In this document: positions 1-9,222 of the stretch, piece by piece
Position numbering within the stretch: the first letter of the stretch is position 1
How the letters are laid out: every line of letters starts with the position of its first letter
Origin: Occallatibacter gabretensis
GTDB taxonomy: Bacteria; Acidobacteriota; Terriglobia; Terriglobales; Acidobacteriaceae
Direction: 5' to 3'
DNA: 64,000 nucleotides
NCBI RefSeq assembly: GCF_001449115.1
Contig: NZ_LAIJ01000009.1
Location: 186,001 to 250,000, forward strand
Position numbers and translations under genes: made by a program
The notes under the pieces: generated by a model
What the model was told of the DNA's origin: nothing
Databases searched by the model: none
Seen by the model: the letters and a program-made list of their open reading frames with translations, nothing else

Positions 1-460
1 ACGTTCCGCCAATGAAGCCTCGCATTAGCGAGTGCGCTGTGCGCTCCGCTCCATAAGCTCGGACCAGCAGCAGAACAGTTCCCGCATCACAAATAAGGCC
101 GACCCAATAGATTGCCGATGAAGCAGGCGAAGCCAACGCTCCCCATAACAAGCTGCATCCTGCGAAGGTGAGATAAAACAGCACCCACAACACCGGCCGC
201 ACTCTTACCATTCGCGCAATCGGAGTGGAGCTATTACCCATCGCAGCAAGCATTGCAGCAATCGCAAGCACCGCAGAGAGCACCAAACCCCCAGTCACAC
301 CCGGCTCCGGACCCAGATTGAGCCAACGTGCCGATACCAACGCAAAGGCAGCGCGGCACGCAAATAACGCGCCTGTGCAGATGGCGAGTCCGCACGCATC
401 TGCGCAGACTGCGCTTGATCGCGTCATCGCAATCGGCAACGTCATTCCGCCTTGCTTCAT
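1..460 (-). CDS. O-antigen polymerase/ligase-like membrane protein (partial, C-terminal part beyond the window)
   Basis: An open minus-strand frame runs off the left edge. It starts with ATG at 460 (MKQGGMTLPIAM), and that ATG overlaps the Wzz stop codon as ATGA, so the two are translationally coupled. The roughly 153 visible residues form about four hydrophobic segments separated by short Arg-bearing loops (for example ALFACRAAFALVSARW and PVLWVLFYLTFAGCSLLWG). This fits the N-terminus of a polytopic polysaccharide polymerase or O-antigen ligase, which commonly follows wzz in exopolysaccharide operons. The assignment is by position and hydropathy only, since the diagnostic periplasmic loop lies outside the window. 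A flippase or another membrane protein remains possible. Confidence 0.55.
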   Translation of the reverse strand, partial: MKQGGMTLPIAMTRSSAVCADACGLAICTGALFACRAAFALVSARWLNLGPEPGVTGGLVLSAVLAIAAMLAAMGNSSTPIARMVRVRPVLWVLFYLTFAGCSLLWGALASPASSAIYWVGLICDAGTVLLLVRAYGAERTAHSLMRGFIGGT

Positions 461-1770
461 CACGACGCCACGCCTCTTGTTCGCGGCACCCAGCGCCAGC
501 CGCGAACCGTCTCAAAGACCTCTTGCGCAAAGGCCCTGCGCGGATCCGCAGGATCGATTGCCTGCCAGTGGTGGCTGCCAATCACAACTACTGAAGCCGC
601 AAACACTCCTACCATCGTCAGCGCGAGAGCCAGAATTGCACGTGGAGGAAAGGATTTCTTCTCCGGAATTACAGGCGCATCAATCACGCTGACCGCCGGC
701 ACATCCTTTGCTTCCTGGATGCGCGACATCTCGTATTGCTGTGTCAGCAGGTCATATACAGTTTCCTGCACGTGCACTTCGCGATACAGATTCGCCCACG
801 GCACCGCCAGCCGCGGCACCTGCCGCAGCGGAAGATAAGAAGACGGATCCTGTTTTTGTTCTGCCTCCTCATCTTTGCCCGTAGTGGCAAGCGGCGCGGA
901 AGAACCTTCCATCTTGCCCAATTCGTGCTTCAGTTCACCAATCCGTGCTTCGGCGCCTCGCACACGCACATTTGCATCACCATAAATCTGCCGCAGGGAC
1001 TCCAGTTCCGCCTGCGCCACAATCATTTCTCCCTGCACCTTCGCCTCTGACTCAACGGTTGCGCGCGCCTGCTCTCGCAGATCGATCGCGGAGTGCGTAC
1101 TTGAAAACTCGCTCATCGCCTCTTGAGCCCGCTCCAAGTCACCCTTTACAGACTGCAACCTCTTCTCGATAAATAGCCGCTCCTGCCGCGCCGACGAGTT
1201 GTTTGTCCGCAACACCAGCGTGTTGAGCTCCTCCAGGTACGCTTGCGCCATATCGCGAGCACGTTTCGGGTCTGTATCCTTCACGCTCAGTGTCAGGACG
1301 CCACTCTTCTTGTCCTGCAAGATGTTCGTTCGGCGTGCAAGAGCCTTCGCAGCGTCCACACGGTACCGTTTGTGATACACCTTCAACAGGTCGAAGCGAT
1401 CTATCATTCTGTCCGCAACCGATCTGCTCCGCAGCAGATCCATAAACAGCGCACCACTGTTATGTCCGCCCATCAGACTCGCCGCCAGCCCACCCAGCAC
1501 ATCGTTTCCAAGGGCTTTTCCCGCCAGGGCCGAAAAGATCGCCGAGTTCGAACCACCCATCTCCGGCGGCATCAACCTCGCCTGCGAAACATATGTCTTC
1601 GGAATCACACACACCAGCACCGCGCTCAATACAAATGCAATGCCTGCCACATACGACAGTATCCGGCGATGCTCCCATAGCAGGCGTAGATTGTAGAGCC
1701 AGTTCGGCGCTGGCCTGTAATTCGCCATCTCTTCCTCAAGGATGGCTATAGGCTGATTTTCAACGGGCAT
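460..1770 (-). CDS. Wzz/GumC-type polysaccharide chain-length determinant (polysaccharide co-polymerase)
   Basis: This 436-residue inner-membrane protein would control chain length during Wzy-dependent exopolysaccharide assembly. One membrane helix lies near residues 38-57 (VAGIAFVLSAVLVCVIP), followed by the Wzz-type periplasmic start (YVSQARLMPPE). A long charged, coiled-coil-prone stretch spans about 180-290, and a second helix lies near 377-398. The C-terminal tail is short with no Walker motifs, so it is a PCP without a fused BY-kinase. The PDAPVIPEKKSFPPR-like motif before the last helix is typical of the family. It starts 7 nt after the SLBB export gene stop and its stop overlaps the next start, so it is part of one operon. 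Confidence 0.88.
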   Translation of the reverse strand: MPVENQPIAILEEEMANYRPAPNWLYNLRLLWEHRRILSYVAGIAFVLSAVLVCVIPKTYVSQARLMPPEMGGSNSAIFSALAGKALGNDVLGGLAASLMGGHNSGALFMDLLRSRSVADRMIDRFDLLKVYHKRYRVDAAKALARRTNILQDKKSGVLTLSVKDTDPKRARDMAQAYLEELNTLVLRTNNSSARQERLFIEKRLQSVKGDLERAQEAMSEFSSTHSAIDLREQARATVESEAKVQGEMIVAQAELESLRQIYGDANVRVRGAEARIGELKHELGKMEGSSAPLATTGKDEEAEQKQDPSSYLPLRQVPRLAVPWANLYREVHVQETVYDLLTQQYEMSRIQEAKDVPAVSVIDAPVIPEKKSFPPRAILALALTMVGVFAASVVVIGSHHWQAIDPADPRRAFAQEVFETVRGWRWVPRTRGVAS

Positions 1771-1777
1771 TACTCAC

Positions 1778-4708
1778 CTACAGTCCTACCGCTACCGCGG
1801 CGGCAATCGCCAGCGAAGACACTACCTGGGCTGATCCCAACAGGTTCCGCCAGGTCACCGACGGCCCGATAATTTTCTGCGGCACTACGATCGTGTCGCC
1901 CGCATTGAGCCTCGTCGAAAGCACTCCATGACCCGAGCCGCGCCCTACAACCTCTCCATTTGCCCGGATGATAAAAATCTCTTTCTTATCCGCAATTCTC
2001 GTCGGGCCGCCGGCGAGGCGCAGATACCAACCCGCCGTGCTGCCCGGCTGAAACGTAATGGCAGAGGGGTTATAGACCTGTCCGCTCATCAGCACAAATC
2101 CCGGCCGTTTCGGAATATGCAGCACATCTCCGGTGCGAACTTCAATATCGGCAGCCGTTCCCGCCCAGCTTTCCACTGAGGAGCTTAGCTGAATTACGAG
2201 TCTTCCTGAAGCTGGCTGACTGCGCAAACGAGCTATCATCTGGTTCTGCTGCTGCTGAATCAACTGCAATGACGCCCCCTGGTTGCTGTCCGAAACCCTT
2301 GACATCTGTGCCGCCGTGGAACTGGCTTCAATCTGCCGGATCAACTCATCGCGGCTTTTATCCTCAAGCGCTGCCACCTCAGGCCGCGTCAACACCGCAC
2401 CCTCCGGATACGCCGTCTCCCGAAAGCCGCCGGCACGCCGTAGCACGTCGCTCAGATGTTCTCCCTGCTGAAATCCATAGCTGCCCGGATGCGACACCTC
2501 GCCCTCGATCAGGATCGACGCACCGATGTCATTCCATCCTGTCAGTTGATGCACCGTGAGCACATCGCCCGGCCGCAATGCTGTATCTGCCTGCTTGTCC
2601 GCCTTTAAAACCGCATCGCCAATCGCAACATCCCGGCGCTCAATCGAAACGCGCGTGCCATCCACGGTCTGATAACTCGCCAGGTCGGCCTTGCCCATCA
2701 GCGCGCCACGCTTGAAGCCGCCCGCTGCGCGCACTAATTGTGCCGCCGTCATTCCGTCAAACAACGGATAGACTCCCGGCCGCTCTACTTCACCGCGAAT
2801 CGACACGGTAGGGGAATCCTGTTCATAGCGCCCGAAGATGCGGATCGTATCAAATGGCTGTAACGCAATCGCCGCGTTGCCGATCAGCACATCCTGCACA
2901 CTGAATTCAATTGTCTCCGGATGCAAATCCGGCGCAACCAATCGCACAATCTCACCGCGCGCCGCCGGCTCCGGCAACAGGTCCTGATAGCTGTGTAGCA
3001 CATCGCTCAGTTGCATCGCGTCGCGATAGGCAATCCTTCCCGGCCTTGCCACATGCCCCATCAGATACACCGCGCGCTCGTTATACGTGAGCACCGTCGA
3101 AATTCGCACGCGATCCCCATCGTGAACTTCTGTCGTTTGCAGCCGTGCGCTGATAGCCGTTGGATCTTCCTGTGCTCCCGCCGGCACCGTCACCTCTTCA
3201 CGACGCTGGTTGGCTACCACGCGGTCAATGGTGATATGCGTCAACGCCGCCGCTACCGTGAGGCCGCCCGCATCCGCAAGCACAGAGGCCAGGTCTTTTT
3301 TATCCCTCAGCTCATAAATTGCCGGACGCTTCACCGCGCCAAATACCGCAACCTGCGCTCCAACCGGCGGGACCAGCAGTGTATCTCCGCCCTCCAGCTT
3401 GTCATCGCCCGGCTTTACTCCATGCAGCATAAAATCGTAAAGATCGATTTCGCCGATCAGCGTCTCATTCCGGTAGTGCCTCACTACTCGCAGCGACCCC
3501 GATGCAGTTGGCCCTCCCGCCGCAAACAGCGCACTCAAAGGAGTGGCCAGGGAGCTCACCTCATACGCTCCCGGCCGCTGCACATCCCCGACAACAAAAA
3601 CCCGGATTGAGCGCAGGCGCGAAACCGTTACAGAAATGTGCGCATTGCGATACTGCGTCCGCAAGGCATCGCTAATCATCGCCTCCGCTTTTCCCATGCT
3701 CAATCCCGCTACCTGAAGCAGACCTGCTTCTGGCAGCGCAATGCGCCCTTCGCGATCCACCATGCGCTGTACGCTCTGCGAGACGCCGCCCCACAGAGTG
3801 ATGCTCAGCTCATCTCCAGGCCCCACGACATAATCGGGCCCGAGCGGAACGTCCAGCGATCCAATCGCACTGGTGCGTTCCGCATTGATTCCCAGCGGCA
3901 CAGTTGTATTGCGCTTCACAAACAGATCCGATCCGAAACGCTTCAGAACCTCATGCGGCTCCGGTGTCTGCGTATACAAATCACGCAAAGACGGCAGATT
4001 GTACGGAGCCGGACGATGCAGTCCGTGCGGTTCGTCTGTCACGTTCGGTTGCCGCTGCCGGCTCGTCGCCGTGTCATTCGTCCCGCGCTGGGCCGATGTA
4101 CTCGATCGTTGCGCGAGGCCGCCCGTTCCTGCTCCAAAACCACCTGCACCATAATCACCAACGCCTGGCGCACGCGCGGCCATACTCCTCTGCGTCAGGG
4201 CATCCATTCCGTCGATATTCTGCATGTCGCTGAAATCGCTGTCCGAGTCACGGCCAGAACTGAACTGCGACCGCTCCTGCGCCGCCTCTATCTCGTCCTC
4301 CGTCACATATCCGCGTGCGCGCAGAAACTGCGTCAGGTTCGCACGCAGCTCTTTGCTCGTAGAAATCTGGTCATACACCTGCTGGTCGGTGATCGAGTCC
4401 GCCTGCGTCGTTAGCCCTCTCTGCTGCGCGGCATCCGCCAACATCGATTTCACCTCGACCATCACCTCCGGGTTCTCCCGCAGCAACGTAATCAATTGTG
4501 CCGCGGGCATCGTCACCGTGCGATCAGCCGAATCGCTTTTTAGCGGATCAGAATCACTACCCGCGGCTTCGGGTGGACTCACAGCACCCGCCGGCTGATA
4601 GCCAGGCAGCGCTTGCGCGTTGCCATGCGTGGCCAAACCGTTCTGCAGAATCATTACAAGAGCTGCGACAACCATCCAGCGCATCGTGGCTGACATCAAA
4701 TACTTCAT
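1778..4708 (-). CDS. SLBB-domain polysaccharide export protein (Wza-like, long form)
   Basis: Predicted outer-membrane polysaccharide export channel component. The ATG at 4708 is preferred over the longer ATG at 4738 because it forms an ATGA overlap with the upstream stop and is directly followed by a signal peptide (MKYLMSATMRWMVVAALVMI...NAQA). The mature N-terminus (about residues 40-250) is Ser/Gln/Asp-rich and low in complexity. The Poly_export domain begins near residue 285 (DYVVGPGDELSITLWGG). At least six SLBB-like repeats follow, each with a G-x-V-x-x-P-G-x-Y core (for example VVGDVQRPGAYEV and IRGEVERPGVYPL). At 976 residues it is much longer than E. coli Wza, as is common for multi-SLBB proteins of Acidobacteriota and deltaproteobacteria. 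A hydrophobic C-terminal helix (VVSSLAIAAAVAVGL) is present. Confidence 0.9.
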   Translation of the reverse strand: MKYLMSATMRWMVVAALVMILQNGLATHGNAQALPGYQPAGAVSPPEAAGSDSDPLKSDSADRTVTMPAAQLITLLRENPEVMVEVKSMLADAAQQRGLTTQADSITDQQVYDQISTSKELRANLTQFLRARGYVTEDEIEAAQERSQFSSGRDSDSDFSDMQNIDGMDALTQRSMAARAPGVGDYGAGGFGAGTGGLAQRSSTSAQRGTNDTATSRQRQPNVTDEPHGLHRPAPYNLPSLRDLYTQTPEPHEVLKRFGSDLFVKRNTTVPLGINAERTSAIGSLDVPLGPDYVVGPGDELSITLWGGVSQSVQRMVDREGRIALPEAGLLQVAGLSMGKAEAMISDALRTQYRNAHISVTVSRLRSIRVFVVGDVQRPGAYEVSSLATPLSALFAAGGPTASGSLRVVRHYRNETLIGEIDLYDFMLHGVKPGDDKLEGGDTLLVPPVGAQVAVFGAVKRPAIYELRDKKDLASVLADAGGLTVAAALTHITIDRVVANQRREEVTVPAGAQEDPTAISARLQTTEVHDGDRVRISTVLTYNERAVYLMGHVARPGRIAYRDAMQLSDVLHSYQDLLPEPAARGEIVRLVAPDLHPETIEFSVQDVLIGNAAIALQPFDTIRIFGRYEQDSPTVSIRGEVERPGVYPLFDGMTAAQLVRAAGGFKRGALMGKADLASYQTVDGTRVSIERRDVAIGDAVLKADKQADTALRPGDVLTVHQLTGWNDIGASILIEGEVSHPGSYGFQQGEHLSDVLRRAGGFRETAYPEGAVLTRPEVAALEDKSRDELIRQIEASSTAAQMSRVSDSNQGASLQLIQQQQNQMIARLRSQPASGRLVIQLSSSVESWAGTAADIEVRTGDVLHIPKRPGFVLMSGQVYNPSAITFQPGSTAGWYLRLAGGPTRIADKKEIFIIRANGEVVGRGSGHGVLSTRLNAGDTIVVPQKIIGPSVTWRNLLGSAQVVSSLAIAAAVAVGL

Positions 4709-5970
4709 AGCCCGTACCTCTCCAACGCCCTGCGCCATCGCGAAGCCTCGATGCCGAAACGCACTCCTTCTATCACATGAAACTGCAGCCGCCGGAAAAA
4801 GAAATCCGTCTCCACCACGTAACGTTGCAGCCTTTCCGCAAGCTTCTCCCGCGGCTTCGACCGCAGAATTGGAAGAGGCAGATAATGCGGAAACAAAATC
4901 TTCTGCGTGCTTCGCTCTTCGATCACGCCGCTCGGCATCTCCCGGTTCAGGAGCACGTACAGCTTGCTTCTTATCTCATCGCTCATCAGCTGTGTCCGTG
5001 TATATCGTTTCAGCCACAGCAGCACACGCGCCGGCAACGCCTCCGCGCTCCATTGCCTCGGCATCTCCATCGGCACCTTTCCAAAGAACTCCTCCGCAAC
5101 CCACAGCGCCACGCCCATTGCCAGATCGCCATGCATCTCTCCGGCGGCAATCGCCTCGACCTCACGCCAGTAGCTCCAGTCGCCACATCTGGCCTGCACA
5201 TGACGCCGGAACTCGAGTGCCCATGAGAGCCTAGTGAATTCGCTGCACAGGTGCTTCATCAGATGTTTTGCCTGCTGCACCAGAATGTCCGCGGCAGAGA
5301 GAACGGCAATCGGCGTCTCGTCAAACACGCGCCATGTTCTGCGCGTCAGCAAGCCCGGCTGCTCATCCCTCTCCGCCAGCAGATGCAGGTCCAGCGCCCG
5401 CTCCGTGCGCTCAGAGTACATATTCGCCATATCCGGAAGGTCGGGCTCGCCAGCCACAAGCTCGAGCGTGCTTCCGCTCACAGCATGAAGCCGATAGCCC
5501 CTCTTGCGGAAGAAATGAATCGCCCGCCTTCCGTGACGCCGCGTCACCATAAAATCCAGATCGGCCTGGCTACGGTATGCGCTGTCCAGCACGGACTCCG
5601 GAGCAAGCGTCATGCCCTTCAGCAGCGCGTAGCGCACGCCGCTGTCTTCAAGCAGTTGGGCAAGCTCGCATGCCTCCCGCCTGAACGCTGCCGTGCGGAT
5701 TCGATTATTTCCGAGCCGTTGTTTCAAGTCGTCGACCAGCCATTCCGGAAGCAGTCTTCCAGCGTCACTTTCCTGGCACTGAACCAAAAAGTAGATGGCA
5801 AGCCCACTGATGTCGAGCCACCGCAAAACGCTCTTCCAGTCCGCATCGCTGAATCCGATTACATGATCAGCCGCATACTCAGGAGTCGCAAATGAAACCA
5901 CAATTGCCTCCTTCAGCTCCTGTGTGCGTGCCGTCTTCTTATTGCTTCGTGGAGATTTTTTCCTGCTCAT
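4705..5970 (-). CDS. Nucleotidyltransferase family protein of exopolysaccharide clusters
   Basis: A 421-residue soluble protein of the uncharacterised nucleotidyltransferase family often found in exopolysaccharide gene clusters (PF14907-like). The signature is LLKG at residues 116-119 followed by R-S-Q-A-D-L-D at about 133-139, the two Asp being the expected metal ligands of the nucleotidyltransferase fold. The N-terminus is Lys/Arg-rich. The start codon lies 2 nt after the cytochrome c stop and the stop overlaps the SLBB gene start, so it sits inside the same operon. The substrate is unknown. A role in polysaccharide synthesis or modification is inferred from context. Confidence 0.75.
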   Translation of the reverse strand: MSRKKSPRSNKKTARTQELKEAIVVSFATPEYAADHVIGFSDADWKSVLRWLDISGLAIYFLVQCQESDAGRLLPEWLVDDLKQRLGNNRIRTAAFRREACELAQLLEDSGVRYALLKGMTLAPESVLDSAYRSQADLDFMVTRRHGRRAIHFFRKRGYRLHAVSGSTLELVAGEPDLPDMANMYSERTERALDLHLLAERDEQPGLLTRRTWRVFDETPIAVLSAADILVQQAKHLMKHLCSEFTRLSWALEFRRHVQARCGDWSYWREVEAIAAGEMHGDLAMGVALWVAEEFFGKVPMEMPRQWSAEALPARVLLWLKRYTRTQLMSDEIRSKLYVLLNREMPSGVIEERSTQKILFPHYLPLPILRSKPREKLAERLQRYVVETDFFFRRLQFHVIEGVRFGIEASRWRRALERYGL

Positions 5971-5972
5971 AG

Positions 5973-6434
5973 TCAGTGGCTGTACATCTCCGGCTCTCCG
6001 AGGCTTCCGGATTTTGGCAAATGACGAATGTACGTCACAATCGACCAGATTTCGTCATCGCTCAGAATTCCCTTCGAGCCCGGCATTCCCGAAGGCCAGA
6101 TACCTTCGTCAATCACGCGCTTCAACTGCCCGTCCGTGTACTGCTGTACCTCGCTCGATGCCAGCGACGGAACCGGCGGAGCAAGCCGATCCGCAAATGG
6201 CACACCCGTGTTCTGCCCATCGAGTCCGTGACAGGCAGCACAGTAATGTGAGAATGCTTCCTTGCCGTCCGTCGCTGTCTGCAGCGTCGCGGACAGCGGA
6301 TTCTTCTCCGCCTTGTTGCCGACAATGCGGTGCTTGATGGACCACATCATCTTCGACTCCGTCTTAGAGGGAGCCTTCGCCTTGCATCCGCAGAATGCTG
6401 CTGCGATCATTGCCAACAGCATGAACCGGCGCAT
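5973..6434 (-). CDS. Monohaem c-type cytochrome, probably membrane-anchored
   Basis: A 153-residue class I cytochrome c. The ATG at 6434 is chosen because it lies one base after the stop of the CuA gene and opens directly into a hydrophobic signal (MRRFMLLAMIAAAFCGC). The longer frame would overlap the upstream gene by 80 nt. The signal ends in an imperfect lipobox, with C17 as possible lipid anchor. Haem is bound by CAACH at residues 65-69 and the distal ligand is probably M117 in WPSGMPG. It is likely an electron carrier facing the periplasm, fed by or feeding the CuA protein encoded just upstream. No catalytic oxidase subunit is encoded nearby. Confidence 0.85.
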   Translation of the reverse strand: MRRFMLLAMIAAAFCGCKAKAPSKTESKMMWSIKHRIVGNKAEKNPLSATLQTATDGKEAFSHYCAACHGLDGQNTGVPFADRLAPPVPSLASSEVQQYTDGQLKRVIDEGIWPSGMPGSKGILSDDEIWSIVTYIRHLPKSGSLGEPEMYSH

Positions 6435-6435
6435 C

Positions 6436-6810
6436 TTAATCCACCACATGCAGCGTGATTGACATGCTGCCATGTCCCGCTCCGCAAAACACCGAACAAT
6501 GCCCCACAAAATCACCGGTCTTATCCGGGGTGAACTGCACTTCGCCTTGTCCGCCCTTGGCTGCCTTCACTTCCACGTTGAGTTCGCGAAACCGCACGCC
6601 ATGCGGAACATCACTACTTTGCAGTACAAGATCGACCGGTTCGCCTTTCTTCAACGTCACGGTGCCAGGGTCAAATGAATAGCGCTTTGCTACAATCACC
6701 ACGCGATGCGGATCCACAGACGCTCCCGACGCATGCAACCCAAATCCTTTGACAATCACCAGACCGCTCAATACGGTTATCAGTGCAAGAGTTCGTTTCA
6801 GATGCATCAT
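6436..6810 (-). CDS. Cupredoxin with a CuA site (cytochrome oxidase subunit II-like periplasmic domain)
   Basis: A 124-residue exported cupredoxin. After an N-terminal signal/anchor (residues 1-30), the beta-sandwich carries the CuA ligand set: H70 in DVPHGVRF, then C105, C109, H113 and M116 in HCSVFCGAGHGSM, the C-x3-C-x3-H-x2-M spacing of COX2 and nitrous oxide reductase. The subunit II membrane hairpin is reduced to one segment. It heads the minus-strand operon that continues into cytochrome c and the exopolysaccharide genes. It could be a standalone electron-transfer or copper-delivery protein. No subunit I gene is present in the window. Confidence 0.82.
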   Translation of the reverse strand: MMHLKRTLALITVLSGLVIVKGFGLHASGASVDPHRVVIVAKRYSFDPGTVTLKKGEPVDLVLQSSDVPHGVRFRELNVEVKAAKGGQGEVQFTPDKTGDFVGHCSVFCGAGHGSMSITLHVVD

Positions 6811-7028
6811 GACTCCTCGATTATGCTCATGTTGAGCTTTGTTCCAGTCTCAAGATACTTCTCGCCGTACTGCTCGGTGTCATGAGGCTGTCAGGAGATT
6901 GTCAGCGATTTGTCGAAGTGGCTTGAAAAGCGCGCTCATTCCAAGGCCCGGGCCCAAATGACAATCCACTGACATTCGCCAGACTCTGCCCTGACACTCC
7001 ATCTGGCGGCGCGGGCGAAGCTGGATTC

Positions 7029-8078
7029 ATGTCACGCTTCTCGTCACTTAACTCGTATTGGAAGGGGAGAACGCTGGGCCTGCTCGCGGCGCTGGCAGTC
7101 TCGTCCATTTCCTTTGCAGGTGCGCAGAACGTTCCGGCCATCTCCGGCGGCGTTGCGTTCCTTACCAGCACAAACGGAGGCAATACAACCTATACGCCTC
7201 TCATCGAGCCTTTGTTGGCTGCGCCGATAGGCAAGCATATTCTTATCGAGTCGCGGGCTGCCATCCTTGAAACCTTCTCGCCTGACAGCACCGGTTACAA
7301 CCACACCCATTTCGCCGGCCTTACCTATCTTCAGGGAGACTATATTGCCTCGCCGCACCTTACCATCGTCGGCGGCAGTTTTCTGCTTCCCTTTGGAACC
7401 TACAATGAACGACTGTCACCTGTCTGGATTGGGAATTTTCAAGACGGACCGTTGATTGCAAGCCTGGGCCTGCTGTCAACCGGAACTGGAGTCGGAGGAA
7501 TGCTGCGCGGATCTGCTATTTCACGGCGCAAATACTCCATCGACTACGCCACGTGGTTTTCCGCACGCAGTGGCAACGAACAATTCAATTCGGAGCGCTC
7601 TTTCGGCGGACGCGCCAGCCTTTACCTGCAGGATAGCCGTCTGGAAGTGGGCCTCTCGTATGACCGCTCACTGCAGGGAACGCAGGAAAACTTCTACGGA
7701 ACGCATGTCTGGTGGGAGCCGAAGGATACCGCGTTTCGCCTGCGCTCCGAGTTCGCGCGCGGCCATCATGCGCAGGGCTATTGGATTGAAGCCGACTATC
7801 GCACGCAGGCGTTTGGCGGCCTCAATAGCTGGGTCGGACGCTTCGAGCCACTGTTCCGGATGCAGCAGACCTTCCGCCGCGACACCATCATCAGCGACGG
7901 CCTGCCGCTAGTGAACACGCAGCGCGCCGACTTCGGGCTTGATTACAACCTGCCGCACAACACAAGAATCCTGACCAGCTATTCGCGGCAGTTCTCTTCC
8001 TCCAACAACACAAACATCTGGGAGACGGGCATCGTCTATCGGTTCCTCTTCCCTGCCTGGAAAGGAAAATCGCAATGA
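7029..8078 (+). CDS. Outer-membrane beta-barrel protein (porin-like)
   Basis: A 349-residue protein with a cleavable signal peptide (LGLLAALAVSSISFAGAQ, residues 16-33). The rest alternates polar and aromatic residues in short amphipathic strands, as expected for a barrel, and ends in a terminal strand with aromatic residues (WETGIVYRFLFPAW). No catalytic motif was found. It is the first gene of a plus-strand group divergent from the CuA/cytochrome/exopolysaccharide operon. It overlaps the following mini-cytochrome gene by ATGA, suggesting coupled synthesis. The substrate is unknown. Confidence 0.7.
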   Translation: MSRFSSLNSYWKGRTLGLLAALAVSSISFAGAQNVPAISGGVAFLTSTNGGNTTYTPLIEPLLAAPIGKHILIESRAAILETFSPDSTGYNHTHFAGLTYLQGDYIASPHLTIVGGSFLLPFGTYNERLSPVWIGNFQDGPLIASLGLLSTGTGVGGMLRGSAISRRKYSIDYATWFSARSGNEQFNSERSFGGRASLYLQDSRLEVGLSYDRSLQGTQENFYGTHVWWEPKDTAFRLRSEFARGHHAQGYWIEADYRTQAFGGLNSWVGRFEPLFRMQQTFRRDTIISDGLPLVNTQRADFGLDYNLPHNTRILTSYSRQFSSSNNTNIWETGIVYRFLFPAWKGKSQ

Positions 8079-8386
8079 GTCAGAAATATTTTTTCGCCGC
8101 TGCCGTTGCGCTGGGAGCGCTCCTCATGTCTTTGCCAAAGATGCAATCGCAGGCGACGCAGCAAACACCGGCTCAGACAAGCAAAAAGCAGCCATCTGAT
8201 AAGCATAGACCTCAGCCGTCTGACAATGAAGGACAACGCATCTTTGATGGGCAATGCGCGCGCTGCCACACGGCCCCGGATGGCTTTTCTCCTCGCATTA
8301 CTAACGCCATCGTGCGCCACATGCGCGTGCGCGCCAATCTGAGCGCCACCGACGAAAAGGCGATCCTCCGGTTCATGAACCCATAG
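8075..8386 (+). CDS. Small c-type cytochrome
   Basis: A 103-residue exported monohaem cytochrome. It has a signal peptide at residues 1-27, then a Gln/Ser/Lys-rich linker, then CARCH at 61-65. M83 in VRHMRVRA is a possible distal ligand. It has only about 50 residues after the linker, smaller than ordinary class I cytochromes. The start overlaps the barrel gene stop by 4 nt, so the two are co-translated. The C-terminal half (NLSATDEKAILRFMNP) matches the closing helix of small cytochromes c. It is probably a periplasmic electron carrier paired with the barrel protein. Confidence 0.78.
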   Translation: MSQKYFFAAAVALGALLMSLPKMQSQATQQTPAQTSKKQPSDKHRPQPSDNEGQRIFDGQCARCHTAPDGFSPRITNAIVRHMRVRANLSATDEKAILRFMNP

Positions 8387-8412
8387 CAAATTCACGTTGT
8401 ACGAGGCAGAGC

Positions 8413-9120
8413 ATGTCGACCCAGGACAATCCCATTTCAGCAGCTTTCGCTCCCGATTCATTGAGTGGCGCTAGCGAGCAGGTTTTGAGTCACTGGACTA
8501 CATCGCCTGCCAAACGTATCTTCGATGTAACATCCCTACTTGTCTTCGCCCCGCTTTGGATTCCGCTGCTCTTTGTTCTCGCGGTCATAGTACGGGCTTC
8601 TTCTCATGGTCCAGTTATTTTTCAACAAAAACGGATTGGCCGATCTTGCCGTCCGTTCACTATCTATAAATTCCGCACTATGCGCCATGATCCTCATGGC
8701 CGCAGAAATGCCATTGCCGCCGTCGCCGCGAATGAAATAACTGCGGCAGGTCACATTCTCCGCCGCTTCAAGCTAGACGAATTACCGCAGCTCATCAATG
8801 TGCTTCTCGGCCACATGAGCCTAGTCGGCCCGCGTCCTAAAGTGCCCGAGCAACAACTAGAACCGCTCGCATGCCATCCCGGCATAACCGGGTCCGCAAC
8901 GCTCGCCTTCGCCCGCGAAGAAATCCTCTTCTCACAAATTCCAGAACCTGAGCTCAATGCCTTCTACCGCGACAGTGTTCTGCCCACAAAGCATAGGCTC
9001 GACGCAGAGTACATGCGCTGCGCCACCTTCGCTGGAGACCTTGCCATCCTGATGGACACAGTCCTGGGCAAATGGGGGTCCGGCGAGTCCGTTAATTTGC
9101 ATACGCGGCTCGATAGATAA
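8413..9120 (+). CDS. Initiating sugar transferase (polyprenyl-phosphate hexose-1-phosphate transferase)
   Basis: A 235-residue monotopic membrane enzyme of the bacterial sugar transferase family (PF02397). It would load the first sugar phosphate onto undecaprenyl phosphate to begin exopolysaccharide repeat assembly. Visible hallmarks are the hydrophobic segment at about 38-62, the KFRTM motif at 86-90, DELPQLINVLLG followed by MSLVGPRP (about 122-143), and a C-terminal catalytic region with conserved Pro and Arg. It is the short form lacking the extra N-terminal helices of WbaP. It lies 26 nt after the mini-cytochrome gene. Its role links it to the Wzz/SLBB operon on the other strand. Confidence 0.88.
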   Translation: MSTQDNPISAAFAPDSLSGASEQVLSHWTTSPAKRIFDVTSLLVFAPLWIPLLFVLAVIVRASSHGPVIFQQKRIGRSCRPFTIYKFRTMRHDPHGRRNAIAAVAANEITAAGHILRRFKLDELPQLINVLLGHMSLVGPRPKVPEQQLEPLACHPGITGSATLAFAREEILFSQIPEPELNAFYRDSVLPTKHRLDAEYMRCATFAGDLAILMDTVLGKWGSGESVNLHTRLDR

Positions 9121-9222
9121 CGCTCGACGGTTTTGAAGTCAAGTTCGCTACATGCACCATTACAAATCAATAATTGACGATGAAGACTAACCCATCACGC
9201 AAATGCACCCACATCCCAGTTG

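Noticed and set aside
5973..6810. Complete cytochrome c oxidase locus
   Set aside because: Only a CuA domain and a cytochrome c are encoded; subunits I and III are absent in the window.
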